Made by a program: the position numbers and the translations under genes | Assembly (NCBI RefSeq): GCF_001461825.1 | Contig: NZ_LLZC01000012.1 | Coordinates: forward strand, 558,001 to 622,000 | From: Bacillus velezensis | Lineage (GTDB): Bacteria > Bacillota > Bacilli > Bacillales > Bacillaceae | Reading direction: 5' to 3' | DNA length: 64,000 nucleotides | The notes under the pieces: model-generated | Told to the model about the DNA's origin: nothing | Seen by the model: the letters and a program-made list of their open reading frames with translations, nothing else | The model's database searches: none | In this document: positions 7,967-17,430 of the stretch, in pieces | Position numbering within the stretch: the stretch's first letter is position 1 | Layout: every line of letters starts with the position of its first letter

Positions 7967-8803
7967 TTATGATTTGGCGGGCTCCGCCTGAGCCGCAGCT
8001 TGTTTCTTTTTATGATGCGTCTGCTGTAAAAGTACATTCTGCACTGTCAAAAACAGTCCGCTTGTAAACCAGTAAAGCGGCAGCGCAGCCGGTACGTTAA
8101 GTGAAAAAATGGTCATCATGACAGGGAAAATAAAGACCATGATTTTTGCTGACTGCATCGCGGCCGGATTTTGAGCAGCCGGTGAATATTTCTCGTTTAA
8201 TTTTTGGGAAATATAAGCCTGTAAGAAATACATGGCTCCCGCGCACAGTGATACAAGAATATCAGAATGCCCTAAGCTGAACCACAGAAATGAGTGTGAA
8301 GCGATTTCCGGCGTTGAGCGGATGGCGTAATAAAAACCAATCAAAATCGGGAATTGCACCAGCATCGGAAGACATCCCATTGCCATCGGATTCAGATTGT
8401 GCTCACGGTAAAGCTTCATCATTTCCATTTGCAGTTCTTTTTGTTTTTCCGCATCTTTCGTTTGTTTCATTTTAGCCTGAATGCTGTCGACCTGCGGTTT
8501 GATCACAGCCATTTTTTCCTGGAACACCCGCTGTTTCTTAAATTGGTTCACAAACAAAGGCAATACAACGATCCGGACGATAATCGTCACCAGAATAATC
8601 GACAGTCCGTACTCACCGTGGAACAGGCCCGCCACACCTTTTAAAAGTGCCGAAAACGGCTCGATCAGGTAATCGTGGAAAAAACCGATATTCCCGAGGC
8701 CTCCCGTCTGAGTCTGAGATGTCGCCGCAAAAGCCGAGCGGCCTGTGCACAGTACGATAAAAAATAATCCGAATGCGATCCATTTTTGATATGTTTTAGA
8801 CAA
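7967..8803 (-). CDS. misCB: YidC/Oxa1-family membrane protein insertase MisCB (YqjG), 278 aa
   Basis: Second YidC-type insertase, paralogous to SpoIIIJ. It inserts and folds membrane proteins with or without the Sec translocon. An N-terminal signal-like segment with a Cys at residue 19 is followed by the membrane core, with the conserved VRIVVLPLFVNQFKKQR stretch holding the hydrophilic-groove Arg, then LNPMAMGCLPMLVQFPI and the C-terminal PAALPLYWFTSGLF. The tail is basic. The start is TTG 8803, preceded by AAAAGGAGGAG. That Shine-Dalgarno is sequestered in a hairpin formed with the end of mifM, so expression depends on ribosome arrest on MifM, as established in B. subtilis. Confidence 0.92.
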   Translation of the reverse strand: MSKTYQKWIAFGLFFIVLCTGRSAFAATSQTQTGGLGNIGFFHDYLIEPFSALLKGVAGLFHGEYGLSIILVTIIVRIVVLPLFVNQFKKQRVFQEKMAVIKPQVDSIQAKMKQTKDAEKQKELQMEMMKLYREHNLNPMAMGCLPMLVQFPILIGFYYAIRSTPEIASHSFLWFSLGHSDILVSLCAGAMYFLQAYISQKLNEKYSPAAQNPAAMQSAKIMVFIFPVMMTIFSLNVPAALPLYWFTSGLFLTVQNVLLQQTHHKKKQAAAQAEPAKS

Positions 8804-8810
8804 TTATGTC

Positions 8811-8849
8811 TCCTCCTTTTTATCTTCACTTGCCGTTATAAAAGGAGGA
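8811..8849 (-). promoter_or_regulatory. misCB Shine-Dalgarno-sequestering hairpin
   Basis: On the minus strand the last mifM codons and stop (complement of 8838-8849, CTCCTTTTAT core) pair with the misCB Shine-Dalgarno (complement of 8811-8823, AAAAGGAGGA core). This gives about 12 bp with one bulged base. A ribosome stalled near the end of mifM would prevent pairing and free the misCB start. Confidence 0.85.
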
Positions 8850-9117
8850 AGCTGACATCTTCATCATCATTCGCCGGTGAATTCATGCGGATGACTTTAC
8901 GTATCCAAGTTGTAATGCGATGATATATAATAATAAGAAAGTCTGTTCGGTTCAGCTGAACGACTGCTTGATGTTCATCTATTCGTTTCGTTCTCCAATG
9001 CTCGCCTGCGCGGCGCTCACGCAAAAGAAAAGCGATGCCGATCGCGGTCAGAGCGGGGAGAATAATTGTGAAAAAATCGACTAAAAATAAAAAGTCATTC
9101 ATTGACTCAAGAATCAT
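8836..9117 (-). CDS. mifM: MifM, ribosome-arresting sensor peptide for misCB, 93 aa
   Basis: Regulatory membrane nascent chain. Residues about 11-32 form a transmembrane helix that is a substrate of the primary insertase SpoIIIJ. The C-terminal arrest region is visible: RITTWIRKVIRMN at residues 67-79, then an acidic cluster DDED at 84-87 and a final LLL. In B. subtilis, when insertase activity is low, translation stalls at several codons in and after the acidic cluster, which opens the hairpin over the misCB Shine-Dalgarno. Here the protein is two residues shorter than I recall for B. subtilis, but both arrest elements are kept. Its stop lies 32 nt before the misCB start. Confidence 0.92.
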   Translation of the reverse strand: MILESMNDFLFLVDFFTIILPALTAIGIAFLLRERRAGEHWRTKRIDEHQAVVQLNRTDFLIIIYHRITTWIRKVIRMNSPANDDEDVSFLLL

Positions 9118-9192
9118 TTTATCACATCCATTCAGCTCTTATTTTACTACATATATATAAGGTTGTCTATGAAAGGAAAGGAGGCGCCGGGA

Positions 9193-10437
9193 GTGGCCGG
9201 AAAAGGGAGAATTATATTTCATATCGATATGAACAGTTTTTATGCCTCCGTAGAAATGGCGTATGATCCGTCTTTAAGAGGAAAACCTATCGCCGTTGCC
9301 GGAAACGTGAAGGAACGGAAAGGAATCATCGTCACCTGCAGCTACGAAGCGAGAGCGCGGGGCGTAAAGACCACCATGCCGGTGTGGCGGGCAAAACGCC
9401 TCTGTCCGGAACTCATCGTCGTGCCTCCGAATTTTGACCGCTACCGGAGTTCGTCAAAAGAAATGTTCAGCATTCTGAGGGAGTATACGGATTTAGTCGA
9501 GCCTGTTTCTATTGATGAAGGATACATGGATATTACGGACACACCGCACAGACACAGGGCGTATGAGACAGCCGAAGACATTCAGGCGAGACTGCAAAAA
9601 GAGCTTTTGCTTCCGTCAAGCATCGGCATCGCCCCGAATAAATTTCTTGCCAAAATGGCGTCTGACATGAAAAAACCGCTCGGCATCACCATTTTAAGAA
9701 AAAGAGAGCTGCCGGACGTCTTATGGCCTCTTCCGATTGAAGAGATGCACGGTATAGGAACGAAAACTGCGGAAAAAATAAAAACGCTCGGCATCAAAAC
9801 GATCGGTGATTTGGCAAAAGGAGATGAACATGCGCTGAAAACGCTTCTCGGCATAAACGGCCCGAGGCTGAAGGATAAAGCGAACGGCATCCATCCTGCA
9901 GAAGTCAATCCCGAGCGGATTTATGAATTTAAAAGCGTCGGCAACTCATCCACCCTGTCGCATGATTCGGCTGACTGGGATGAATTAACGGGCGTGTTTG
10001 ACCGGCTCGCGCTGTCTGTGAGCGAACGGCTCCAGCGTAAGGAGGTCATGGCCTGCCGGCTGTTCATCATGATTCGGTATGCGGATTGGAAAACGGTCAC
10101 AAGAAGCATGACCCTCAGCAATCCGGCTGATCAGAAAAAAGACATCATGGAAGCGGCGATGGAACTGTTTGACAAGCACTGGAACCAAAATCCGGTAAGG
10201 CTTCTCGGCATCACCGGGACGGAACTGGTTGAAAAACAGCAGGCGTATAAACAGCTTGATCTGTTTTCATTCAAGGAGGACGCAAAGGATGAGCCGATTT
10301 TTCAGATGATGAACGAGCTGAATGAAAAATACGGCCAAAACCTGATCAGAAAAGGCGCCGTTATAAAAAAAGAAGTAAGCAAAACAAGGGGAACGAGCTT
10401 TAACAGAGACTTTTTTCAGGATGAAAAGAAAAGGTGA
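9193..10437 (+). CDS. polYA: Y-family DNA polymerase IV PolYA (YqjH), 414 aa
   Basis: Translesion DNA polymerase of the DinB type. The palm and catalytic sites are visible: FHIDMNSFYASVE at the N-terminus with the first Asp, VSIDEGYMDITD with the catalytic Asp-Glu pair, then SIGIAPNKFLAKMASDMKKP, a helix-hairpin-helix thumb (IGTKTAEKIKTLGIKTIGD) and the little-finger domain. Near the C-terminus QLDLFSF is a QxxLF-type beta-clamp-binding motif. The start is GTG 9193 with GGAGG nine nt upstream, giving 414 residues; the TTG at 9163 precedes that ribosome-binding site and is unlikely. It is divergent from mifM-misCB. Confidence 0.9.
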   Translation: MAGKGRIIFHIDMNSFYASVEMAYDPSLRGKPIAVAGNVKERKGIIVTCSYEARARGVKTTMPVWRAKRLCPELIVVPPNFDRYRSSSKEMFSILREYTDLVEPVSIDEGYMDITDTPHRHRAYETAEDIQARLQKELLLPSSIGIAPNKFLAKMASDMKKPLGITILRKRELPDVLWPLPIEEMHGIGTKTAEKIKTLGIKTIGDLAKGDEHALKTLLGINGPRLKDKANGIHPAEVNPERIYEFKSVGNSSTLSHDSADWDELTGVFDRLALSVSERLQRKEVMACRLFIMIRYADWKTVTRSMTLSNPADQKKDIMEAAMELFDKHWNQNPVRLLGITGTELVEKQQAYKQLDLFSFKEDAKDEPIFQMMNELNEKYGQNLIRKGAVIKKEVSKTRGTSFNRDFFQDEKKR

Positions 10438-10545
10438 ATAACTTGAAAAAAGGGGTTATGTATGATAATTTCTTTAGTATAAATATCATTTTATTTTAAT
10501 TTAAATTTTAAAATGGTTAAACGTTTGAAGAAGGGACGTTAGAAT

Positions 10546-11955
10546 ATGTCAAAACAACAAATCGGAGTTATCGGTCTTGCGGTAATGGGTAAAAATCTGG
10601 CTCTTAACATCGAAAGCCGGGGATTTTCTGTGTCTGTATACAACAGATCAAGCAGCAAAACGGAAGAGTTTTTAGAAGAGGCAAAAGGCAAAAATGTTGT
10701 CGGTACATACAGCATTGAGGAGTTTGTCCAGTCTCTTGAAACACCCCGTAAAATTTTATTAATGGTTAAAGCGGGAACTGCAACGGATGCGACGATTCAA
10801 TCTCTTCTTCCTCATCTGGAAAAAGACGATATTTTGATTGACGGCGGAAATACATACTATAAAGATACACAGCGCCGGAACAAAGAGCTTGCCGAAAGCG
10901 GCATTCACTTTATCGGAACGGGTGTATCAGGCGGTGAAGAGGGAGCGCTGAAAGGGCCTTCTATTATGCCGGGCGGCCAAAAGGAAGCGCACGAACTCGT
11001 GAAACCGATTCTAGAAGCCATTTCTGCTAAAGTGGACGGAGAAGCTTGTACGACATACATCGGCCCGGACGGAGCGGGGCACTATGTAAAAATGGTGCAC
11101 AACGGTATCGAATACGGTGACATGCAGCTGATCTCTGAGTCATATTTCATTCTGAAACAGGTGCTCGGATTGTCTGCCGAAGAGCTTCACGAAGTATTCG
11201 CTGAGTGGAACAAAGGAGAGCTTGACAGCTATCTGATCGAAATCACGGCTGACATTTTCACTAAAAAAGATGAAGAAACGGGCAAACCGCTTGTTGACGT
11301 CATCCTTGATAAAGCAGGCCAAAAAGGAACGGGTAAATGGACAAGCCAAAGTGCTCTTGACTTAGGCGTTCCGCTTCCGATTATCACTGAATCTGTTTTT
11401 GCGCGTTTCATTTCCGCAATGAAAGAAGAGCGTGTGAAAGCAAGCGGCCTTCTGTCCGGACCGGACGTTAAGCCGGTCACTGAAAATAAAGAAGAGCTGA
11501 TTGAAGCGGTCAGAAAAGCGCTCTTCATGAGTAAAATCTGTTCTTACGCACAAGGCTTCGCCCAAATGAAAGCCGCGTCTGAAGAATATAACTGGGATCT
11601 GAAATACGGTGAAATTGCAATGATCTTCCGCGGCGGCTGTATCATCCGCGCGGCGTTCCTGCAAAAGATCAAAGACGCATATGACCGTGAACCGGAGCTT
11701 GACAACCTGCTGTTAGACAGCTACTTCAAAAACATTGCAGAAAGCTACCAAGGCGCCCTTCGCCAAGTGATTTCACTTGCCGTAGCCCAAGGCGTGCCGG
11801 TACCTTCGTTCTCAAGCGCACTTGCGTATTACGACAGCTACCGTACGGCAGTGCTTCCTGCAAACTTGATTCAAGCGCAGCGTGATTACTTCGGCGCGCA
11901 TACGTATGAACGCACAGATAAAGAAGGCATTTTCCATACTGAATGGATGAAGTAA
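10546..11955 (+). CDS. gndA: 6-phosphogluconate dehydrogenase, decarboxylating (GndA/YqjI), 469 aa
   Basis: Oxidises and decarboxylates 6-phosphogluconate to ribulose 5-phosphate in the oxidative pentose-phosphate pathway. The N-terminal Rossmann motif is [16 protein letters not shown]. The substrate signature is [21 protein letters not shown], and the catalytic Lys lies in [16 protein letters not shown]. Full length. Residues after the second beta strand are NRSSSKTE; the orthologue in B. subtilis is the main isozyme of the pathway. zwf, the preceding enzyme, is encoded convergently just downstream. The 108-bp upstream gap is very AT-rich; TTGAAA at 10443 is the best -35 but no well-spaced -10 was found. 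Confidence 0.93.
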   Translation: MSKQQIGVIGLAVMGKNLALNIESRGFSVSVYNRSSSKTEEFLEEAKGKNVVGTYSIEEFVQSLETPRKILLMVKAGTATDATIQSLLPHLEKDDILIDGGNTYYKDTQRRNKELAESGIHFIGTGVSGGEEGALKGPSIMPGGQKEAHELVKPILEAISAKVDGEACTTYIGPDGAGHYVKMVHNGIEYGDMQLISESYFILKQVLGLSAEELHEVFAEWNKGELDSYLIEITADIFTKKDEETGKPLVDVILDKAGQKGTGKWTSQSALDLGVPLPIITESVFARFISAMKEERVKASGLLSGPDVKPVTENKEELIEAVRKALFMSKICSYAQGFAQMKAASEEYNWDLKYGEIAMIFRGGCIIRAAFLQKIKDAYDREPELDNLLLDSYFKNIAESYQGALRQVISLAVAQGVPVPSFSSALAYYDSYRTAVLPANLIQAQRDYFGAHTYERTDKEGIFHTEWMK

Positions 11956-11960
11956 TGAAG

Positions 11961-11990
11961 AAGCCCCCGCAGTTATTGCGGGGGCTTTTC
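11961..11990 (+). terminator. Terminator of gndA
   Basis: AAGCCCCCGC (11961-11970) pairs with GCGGGGGCTT (11978-11987), followed by T residues. Confidence 0.9.
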
Positions 11991-11997
11991 TGATATT

Positions 11998-12035
11998 AAA
12001 AACCGCGGGCCGTCATGAACGGCACCGCGGTTTTT
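11998..12035 (-). terminator. Terminator of zwf
   Basis: AAAAACCGCG (11998-12007) pairs with CGCGGTTTTT (12026-12035), with an inner GCCGT/ACGGC helix. On the minus strand it follows the zwf stop. Confidence 0.88.
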
Positions 12036-12044
12036 GATGTTTTC

Positions 12045-13514
12045 TTATATATTCCACCAGTGGAGACCGTCTTTTTCAAGAAGATCGTCCGAAGCTTTCG
12101 GTCCCATTGACCCGGCTTCATAATTCGGAGAAAGGGTTTTGTCGGCTGCCCACGTTTCGGAAATCGCATCGACGAAATTCCAGGAAAGCGCCACTTCGTC
12201 CCAATGGGCAAAGTTTGTCGCATCACCGAGCAGACAGTCATGGATTAATTTTTCATAGGCTTCCGGTGTGTTCATTTCATCACTGCAGTTGCTGCAGTAA
12301 TCCAGCTTAATCGGCTGAGCATGAGCGGCTCCGCCTAATTTTTTAGCGTTCAGATATAGTGTGATGCCTTCATCCGGCTGAATATGGATGACAAGCAGGT
12401 TCGGATTTACATTCGTTTCATTGCCGTAATAAAGGTTCATCGGAATGTCTTTAAATTGAACGACGATTTTCGTTGATTTTTCTTTCATCCGTTTCCCTGT
12501 ACGGATATAAAACGGAACGCCGGCCCAGCGGAAGTTATCGATTAACAGCTTTCCGGACACGAATGTTTCCGTATTGGAATCCGGTGCTACATTTTGTTCA
12601 TCTGTATAGCTCGGTACAGCGTTTCCGTCAATCGTTCCCGCTTGGTATTGTCCGCGGACGAAGAAGTCACTCACTTCGTTTGGAGCGACAGGGCGGAGAG
12701 CTCTCAGCACCTTCACTTTTTCGCTGCGGATTTCTTCCGTGTTCAGTTTAATCGGCGGTTCCATCGCCAAGAGAGCGACCATTTGTAAAATATGGTTTTG
12801 AACCATATCACGGAGTGCGCCTGATTTCTCGTAATATCTCGCACGATCCTCAACGCCGAGATCCTCACTTGACGTAATCTGGATGTTTGAGATGTAGCGG
12901 TTATTCCACAGCGGCTCAAACAGCGCATTCGCAAACCGGATGACTTCGATATTTTGAACCATTTGTTTGCCTAAGTAATGGTCGATCCGGTAAATTTGAT
13001 CTTCCGTGAAAGCTTCGCGTATTTCTTTGTTAAGCTCTTTCGCACTCGGCAGGTCATGGCCGAACGGTTTTTCAATGACGAGACGGGACCAGCCATTTGT
13101 CGCTGTGACACCTTCGTTTTTAAGTGATTTTGCGATAGTGCCGAAAAACTCAGGAGCCATCGCCAAGTAAAACATTCTGTTGTTCGGGATTTCATATGTA
13201 TGTTCAAGCTGATCAAGCAGGACATTCAGCTCCTGATAGGAACCCGGATTCGTTACATCAAACGGATGGTAATAAAAATGAGATGTGAAATCGTCTATGT
13301 CTTTTTGCCCGGCAGAAGAAACAGACGTTTTAACGGTTTCCCGGAGGTCCTCGTTTGACCAAGGTCTTCTTCCAACACCTACAACTGCAAACTCTTCACC
13401 AATTTGACCATTTTTATATAAACGGTGAATGGATGGGTAAAGTTTTCGTTTTGCCAAATCCCCTGTGGCACCAAATATTACAATTACTGCTTTTGGTTTG
13501 TCGTTTGTTTTCAC
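12045..13514 (-). CDS. zwf: Glucose-6-phosphate 1-dehydrogenase Zwf, 489 aa
   Basis: First enzyme of the oxidative pentose-phosphate pathway; it makes NADPH. The cofactor motif VIFGATGDLAKRKLYP lies at the N-terminus and the substrate-site motif YRIDHYLGKQMVQN, with the catalytic His, near residue 176. Full family length. The start is GTG 13514 after a GAGGT ribosome-binding site. It is convergent with gndA, the next oxidative enzyme but one in the pathway, and each has its own terminator. In B. velezensis-type genomes it lies at the same place as in B. subtilis. Confidence 0.95.
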   Translation of the reverse strand: MKTNDKPKAVIVIFGATGDLAKRKLYPSIHRLYKNGQIGEEFAVVGVGRRPWSNEDLRETVKTSVSSAGQKDIDDFTSHFYYHPFDVTNPGSYQELNVLLDQLEHTYEIPNNRMFYLAMAPEFFGTIAKSLKNEGVTATNGWSRLVIEKPFGHDLPSAKELNKEIREAFTEDQIYRIDHYLGKQMVQNIEVIRFANALFEPLWNNRYISNIQITSSEDLGVEDRARYYEKSGALRDMVQNHILQMVALLAMEPPIKLNTEEIRSEKVKVLRALRPVAPNEVSDFFVRGQYQAGTIDGNAVPSYTDEQNVAPDSNTETFVSGKLLIDNFRWAGVPFYIRTGKRMKEKSTKIVVQFKDIPMNLYYGNETNVNPNLLVIHIQPDEGITLYLNAKKLGGAAHAQPIKLDYCSNCSDEMNTPEAYEKLIHDCLLGDATNFAHWDEVALSWNFVDAISETWAADKTLSPNYEAGSMGPKASDDLLEKDGLHWWNI

Positions 13515-13568
13515 TTAGAGTACCTCACTTTATCTGAAGCATGGTTTAAAACCCCGCATATTTCCTTC

Positions 13569-13597
13569 ATTTTAAATCTAAAATTCGTTGAAAGCAA
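13569..13597 (-). promoter_or_regulatory. zwf promoter
   Basis: On the minus strand TTGCTT (13592-13597) and TAAAAT (13569-13574) are separated by 17 bp, about 55 nt upstream of the zwf GTG start. Confidence 0.6.
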
Positions 13598-13722
13598 ACA
13601 TTTCAGCCTGTTTTTTGTGGTTTGCGGAAAAAAATTAATCAGGCCGGAGAAGGTCCGGGTGAATTCACATTTTCAGCCTGATCCTGTATCCTTAGTAGTA
13701 CAAAGATCTAGGAGGAAGCATT

Positions 13723-14649
13723 GTGGAATTATTATTTTTAGGGACGGGGGCCGGCATGCCGGCAAAGACGAGAAACGTAACGTCCGTCGCGCTGAAGCTT
13801 CTTGAAGAAAGGCGTTCCGTATGGCTGTTTGATTGCGGAGAAGCCACTCAGCATCAGATATTACATACAACAATCAAACCGAGGAAAATTGAGAAGATTT
13901 TCATCACCCACCTTCACGGCGACCATGTTTACGGTCTTCCGGGTCTGTTGGGGAGCCGTTCATTTCAGGGCGGTGAAGAAGAGCTGACGATTTACGGGCC
14001 AAAAGGCATTAAAGCCTTTATCGAAACAAGCCTGCACGTGACGGCGACTCATCTGACGTATCCTCTTACCGTACATGAAATCGAAGAGGGGACGGTTTTT
14101 GAAGATGAGCAATTCATTGTTACCGCAGCATCCGTCATTCACGGCGTGGAAGCGTTCGGCTACCGGGTTCAGGAAAAGGATATTCCCGGCGCATTGCAGG
14201 CCGGCAGATTGAAAGAAATGAATATCCCGCCCGGACCCGTCTATCAGAAAATCAAAAAAGGCGAAACGGTCACACTTGACGATGGCAGAATCATTAACGG
14301 GCGGGATTTTTTGGAACCGCCGAAAAAGGGGAGAATCGTCGCTTTTTCCGGGGATACGAGGGCATCAGAGCGGGTAACGGAGCTGGCGCGCAATGCGGAT
14401 GTGCTTGTTCATGAAGCGACGTTTGCCAAGGAAGATGCAAAGCTCGCACATAATTATTATCACGCGACGACAGAACAGGCTGCGCAAACGGCAAAAAAAG
14501 CAGGCGCCAAACAGCTGATCTTAACTCATATCAGCGCAAGGTATCAGGGTGAATCGCCGATAGAGCGTCTCGAACATGAGGCGAAAGCGGTATTTGAAAA
14601 CAGTAAGATCGCATTTGACTTCATGGAGGTCACTGTGGAGCGGTCTTAA
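13723..14649 (+). CDS. rnz: Ribonuclease Z, 308 aa
   Basis: tRNA 3'-end processing endonuclease of the metallo-beta-lactamase fold, acting on CCA-less tRNA precursors. The zinc-binding motif [13 protein letters not shown] is present near residue 62. The N-terminal [12 protein letters not shown] and [11 protein letters not shown] stretches and the later SGDTRAS and LTHISARY ligand-bearing motifs are typical of the short RNase Z form. The start is GTG 13723 with AGGAGGA upstream. It is divergent from zwf, with 208 bp between them. Confidence 0.94.
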   Translation: MELLFLGTGAGMPAKTRNVTSVALKLLEERRSVWLFDCGEATQHQILHTTIKPRKIEKIFITHLHGDHVYGLPGLLGSRSFQGGEEELTIYGPKGIKAFIETSLHVTATHLTYPLTVHEIEEGTVFEDEQFIVTAASVIHGVEAFGYRVQEKDIPGALQAGRLKEMNIPPGPVYQKIKKGETVTLDDGRIINGRDFLEPPKKGRIVAFSGDTRASERVTELARNADVLVHEATFAKEDAKLAHNYYHATTEQAAQTAKKAGAKQLILTHISARYQGESPIERLEHEAKAVFENSKIAFDFMEVTVERS

Positions 14650-14660
14650 AAAATGGATGC

Positions 14661-14688
14661 TTGACATTTTTTTCTGATGAGATATAAT
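14661..14688 (+). promoter_or_regulatory. rpmGA promoter, near-consensus sigmaA
   Basis: TTGACA (14661-14666) and TATAAT (14683-14688), both perfect consensus hexamers, are separated by 16 bp. They lie about 40 nt before the rpmGA start. Confidence 0.9.
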
Positions 14689-14727
14689 AAAACGAAATAA
14701 TTACGATTTGTATAAGGGGTGAAAATG

Positions 14728-14877
14728 ATGCGTGTGAATGTTACATTGGCCTGTACAGAGACAGGGGACAGAAATTATATTACGACGAAGAACAAACGGA
14801 CGAATCCGGACCGGTTAGAAATGAAAAAGTATTCACCCCGGTTGAAAAAGTATACGTTGCATCGTGAGACAAAATAG
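14728..14877 (+). CDS. rpmGA: 50S ribosomal protein L33 type 1 (RpmGA), 49 aa
   Basis: Ribosomal protein L33, starting [17 protein letters not shown] and ending KYTLHRETK. Only one Cys is present, so the two CxxC zinc knuckles of other L33 forms are missing. This version should therefore be zinc-independent. AAGGGGTG lies upstream of two consecutive ATG codons at 14725 and 14728; the second matches the known B. subtilis start. It has its own near-consensus promoter and a strong terminator, as expected for an abundant ribosomal protein. Confidence 0.95.
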   Translation: MRVNVTLACTETGDRNYITTKNKRTNPDRLEMKKYSPRLKKYTLHRETK

Positions 14878-14886
14878 ATCACGATA

Positions 14887-14922
14887 ACAAAAGCCATTGT
14901 GCCGCTGCACAATGGCTTTTGT
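14887..14922. terminator. Bidirectional terminator between rpmGA and yqjL
   Basis: A 16-bp perfect stem, with GCCATTGTGC and GCACAATGGC as its core arms, surrounds a 4-nt loop. It has A residues on the left and T residues on the right, so it can end both convergent transcripts. Confidence 0.9.
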
Positions 14923-14926
14923 TTAA

Positions 14927-15700
14927 TCAGTTTACCGCCTGATAGGCAGGAGCATTCATTTGCTGGCGCACCGCGCACCAAACATCATAAATGGCAAGGT
15001 GGACGATGTGCGGTTCATCGTGGTGAATGGCATGAGAACTGTTTTTGGCCTGAATCCATCCGCTTTGATAAGAGACATCAAGCATGCTTCTGTGCAGTTT
15101 CACCCATTGTTCATGAGCGTGCTTTAAGTGCTCATCCCGCTCTCCCGATGATAAAATCAACAGCGGCATATCGCCGAAATGAATCTGCTGATGCTTGATC
15201 TGACGAAGGCTCGTCAAAAATTCCGCGTGTGATCCTTCCAATATGAACTGTTTCAAATAGGCGGCTTTCATTTCTTCGGGAAGAAGCGGAAGCACTTTCG
15301 TCTCCTGATCCTCAGAAACCGGATCAAGCATCACCATCCCGAGAATATCCCGGCGGTTCCGGCTCGCCCAAAGTCTGCTGATAATCGCGCCGTATGAATG
15401 CGAGACGACAAGATAAGGAGGCTTGACGCCGGCCTTCAGAAGAAGAGCGTTTAATTCCTGTACCATGTGGTCCGCCGTTCTCTTGTTTCGGCTTTGTCCG
15501 CTTTTGCCGATTCCGGCTCTGTCATATGTGAAAACCCCAAATTCTTCATCTATGTCAGCGAGTAATGATGTCCATGTTTCAGAAGAAGTGCCGTAGCCGG
15601 CTTCAAAGACGATCGTCACTTCGCCGGCGCCTTTACGGTGTTTCGTATAAAACGGACACCCGTCAATCAGATATGTCCTTTCCATCCATGCTGCTTTCAT
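14927..15700 (-). CDS. yqjL: Alpha/beta hydrolase YqjL, 257 aa
   Basis: Cytosolic alpha/beta-fold hydrolase. The nucleophile elbow is SHSYGA (variant of GxSxG), preceded by the core strand YLVVSH; TYDRAGIGKS lies in the strand-4 region. Asp in MLDPVSED and the His near the C-terminus (SHAIHHDEP) can complete the triad. The start is set at the ATG at 15700 (MKAAWMERTY), 9 nt after AGAGGGG; another ATG nine bases upstream abuts that ribosome-binding site. The substrate is unknown. The B. subtilis orthologue has been linked to stress resistance, but nothing in the sequence identifies the reaction. Confidence 0.8.
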   Translation of the reverse strand: MKAAWMERTYLIDGCPFYTKHRKGAGEVTIVFEAGYGTSSETWTSLLADIDEEFGVFTYDRAGIGKSGQSRNKRTADHMVQELNALLLKAGVKPPYLVVSHSYGAIISRLWASRNRRDILGMVMLDPVSEDQETKVLPLLPEEMKAAYLKQFILEGSHAEFLTSLRQIKHQQIHFGDMPLLILSSGERDEHLKHAHEQWVKLHRSMLDVSYQSGWIQAKNSSHAIHHDEPHIVHLAIYDVWCAVRQQMNAPAYQAVN

Positions 15701-15767
15701 TGGAGTCATCCCCTCTAATTGGTTCTATAGGGAAGACGGAGAAGCTTCGGCAATCGTTTCTCAAAAA

Positions 15768-15808
15768 ATAAAAAAAGAGACAGCCGGATCGAAAAACTCC
15801 GGCTGTCA
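15768..15808 (-). terminator. Terminator of namA
   Basis: GACAGCCGGA (15779-15788) pairs with TCCGGCTGTC (15798-15807). On the minus strand it is followed by a T run and lies just after the namA stop. Confidence 0.88.
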
Positions 15809-15813
15809 CTTCA

Positions 15814-16830
15814 TCACCATGCTCTGTCGTATTGAACCGGTGACGGTATTTCAGTATTCAGCTGCTTCGCTGCACTCCTTGCAAAGTGCGGATCGCGCAG
15901 AAGTTCTCTCGCGACAAAAATAAGGTCAGCGCGGTTGTTTTGCAGAATTTCTTCCGCCATTGTTCCCGTCGTTATCAAACCGACGGCGCCTGTTGCGATT
16001 TCGGCCTGTTCACGGATTTTCTCCGCAAAGCTCACTTGGTAGCCTGGGAAGACGTTAATATCAGCTTGAACGAGTGCGCCTGAGCTGCAATCAATGAGGT
16101 CGACTCCCTGTTCTTTCATCCACTTCGCAAAACCGATATGATCCGCAATGTCCAGCCCTTTGTCTGTATAATCCGATGCAGAAATACGGACAAATAACGG
16201 GCCGTCCCAGACTTCCTTGACGGCTTCAATGGTCTCGCCTAAGAAGCGGTAGCGATTTTCATGTGAGCCTCCGTATTCGTCTGTACGGTGATTGGACAGA
16301 GGGGACAAAAATTCGTGCATTAAGTAGCCGTGTGCCGCATGAAGTTCAATAATGTCAAAGCCCGCTTCTTTCGCGCGCGCCGCTGCCTGTTTGAATTCCT
16401 GAATGGTTTCTTTAATTTGTTCTGTCGTCATTTCAGCCGGTGTTTTGGACTGCTCATCGAACGGAATGGCTGACGGAGCGTAAATGTCTCCCTCAAGCTC
16501 AGCTTTACGTCCGGCGTGCGCAAGCTGAATGCCGATTTTAGATCCTTGCGCTTTCACTTGTTCCGTCAGTTTGGCAAAACCTTCGATATGATCATCGCTC
16601 CAAATGCCTAAATCCTGATCGGAAATGCGCCCCTGCGGATTAACGGCTGTCGCTTCCACGATAATCAGGCCGACCTGGCCGATTGCACGCGATATATAGT
16701 GCGCCATATGAAAAGGCTGCAGTTTTCCGTCCTTCTCATGTGAGGAATACATGCACATCGGTGCCATAACAATACGGTTTTTGATCGTTACATCTTTAAC
16801 GGTCCATGGTGTGAATAATTTTCTGGCCAT
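15814..16830 (-). CDS. namA: NADPH dehydrogenase NamA (YqjM), old yellow enzyme, 338 aa
   Basis: FMN-dependent ene-reductase of the thermophilic-like old-yellow-enzyme class. It reduces activated C=C bonds with NADPH. Characteristic residues are visible: Cys26 and Tyr28 in PMCMYSS, the active-site His pair in [15 protein letters not shown], and the C-terminal FMN-phosphate region TGTMAEEIL and REL. The length is exactly that of YqjM. It is the last gene in this window with conserved B. subtilis neighbourhood. Confidence 0.95.
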   Translation of the reverse strand: MARKLFTPWTVKDVTIKNRIVMAPMCMYSSHEKDGKLQPFHMAHYISRAIGQVGLIIVEATAVNPQGRISDQDLGIWSDDHIEGFAKLTEQVKAQGSKIGIQLAHAGRKAELEGDIYAPSAIPFDEQSKTPAEMTTEQIKETIQEFKQAAARAKEAGFDIIELHAAHGYLMHEFLSPLSNHRTDEYGGSHENRYRFLGETIEAVKEVWDGPLFVRISASDYTDKGLDIADHIGFAKWMKEQGVDLIDCSSGALVQADINVFPGYQVSFAEKIREQAEIATGAVGLITTGTMAEEILQNNRADLIFVARELLRDPHFARSAAKQLNTEIPSPVQYDRAW

Positions 16831-16862
16831 TTATTTCGCCTCCCGGAATGTTTTAGACATTG

Positions 16863-16871
16863 ATTATAACA
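16863..16871 (-). promoter_or_regulatory. namA promoter, extended -10
   Basis: On the minus strand TGTTATAAT is a TGn-extended -10 about 35 nt before the namA ATG. A poor -35 and small dyads around TGATCA lie just upstream, so an activator or redox regulator may act here; this is inference. Confidence 0.5.
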
Positions 16872-16968
16872 ATTCATGATCATTCAGTCATATAAACTGC
16901 TCACGACTGAGCGCATTGTTATTATTGTTCTGGAAGGGCATTTTTTTATACACATCGGTGCCGTATCT

Positions 16969-17292
16969 TCATAACAGGTATTTACAGCCGATCATATAGC
17001 AAATATAGATGAGAAACGCACCGATGACTGCGTGGCCACCTTTGAACCAGTTTGTCAGGATGAAAATACTGCTGATGAAGATCACCGCGCCGAAGGCACC
17101 GAATATTCCGTTTTTTTGAGCGGCTCTGAAATCGTCGGGGCTCATATTTTTCAGCTGCAAGTGAATATTCAGTAGCGTCATGATTGGCAGCAATGTAATA
17201 ACGCCGGATAAAAATAAGTATTTCGATTTGCTTAAATACGCGGCGGCCACCATAACAGTGCCGCCGATAAAAAATTGAATGAGAAAACTCAT
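16969..17292 (-). CDS. GlpM-like small membrane protein, 107 aa
   Basis: Hydrophobic protein with about four transmembrane segments, at residues near 2-18, 25-47, 60-80 and 85-103. Its length, the SKSKYLFLSGVITLLPI stretch and the segment layout resemble the GlpM/YdgC family, whose function is unknown. It is divergent from a LysR regulator across 138 bp, a common arrangement for a regulator and its target. Nothing in the sequence shows the transported or sensed compound. Confidence 0.6.
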   Translation of the reverse strand: MSFLIQFFIGGTVMVAAAYLSKSKYLFLSGVITLLPIMTLLNIHLQLKNMSPDDFRAAQKNGIFGAFGAVIFISSIFILTNWFKGGHAVIGAFLIYICYMIGCKYLL

Positions 17293-17430
17293 GCTGAAAC
17301 GCTCACCTTCTGTTTGTTATCAAGTATAATGATGGAGACATTGCCATTTTATTTTTGATTGATGTATAAGTAAACTAAATATAACTAATGCATTGGATAA
17401 TAAAGAATGATATCTGGGAGATGAAGCCGG

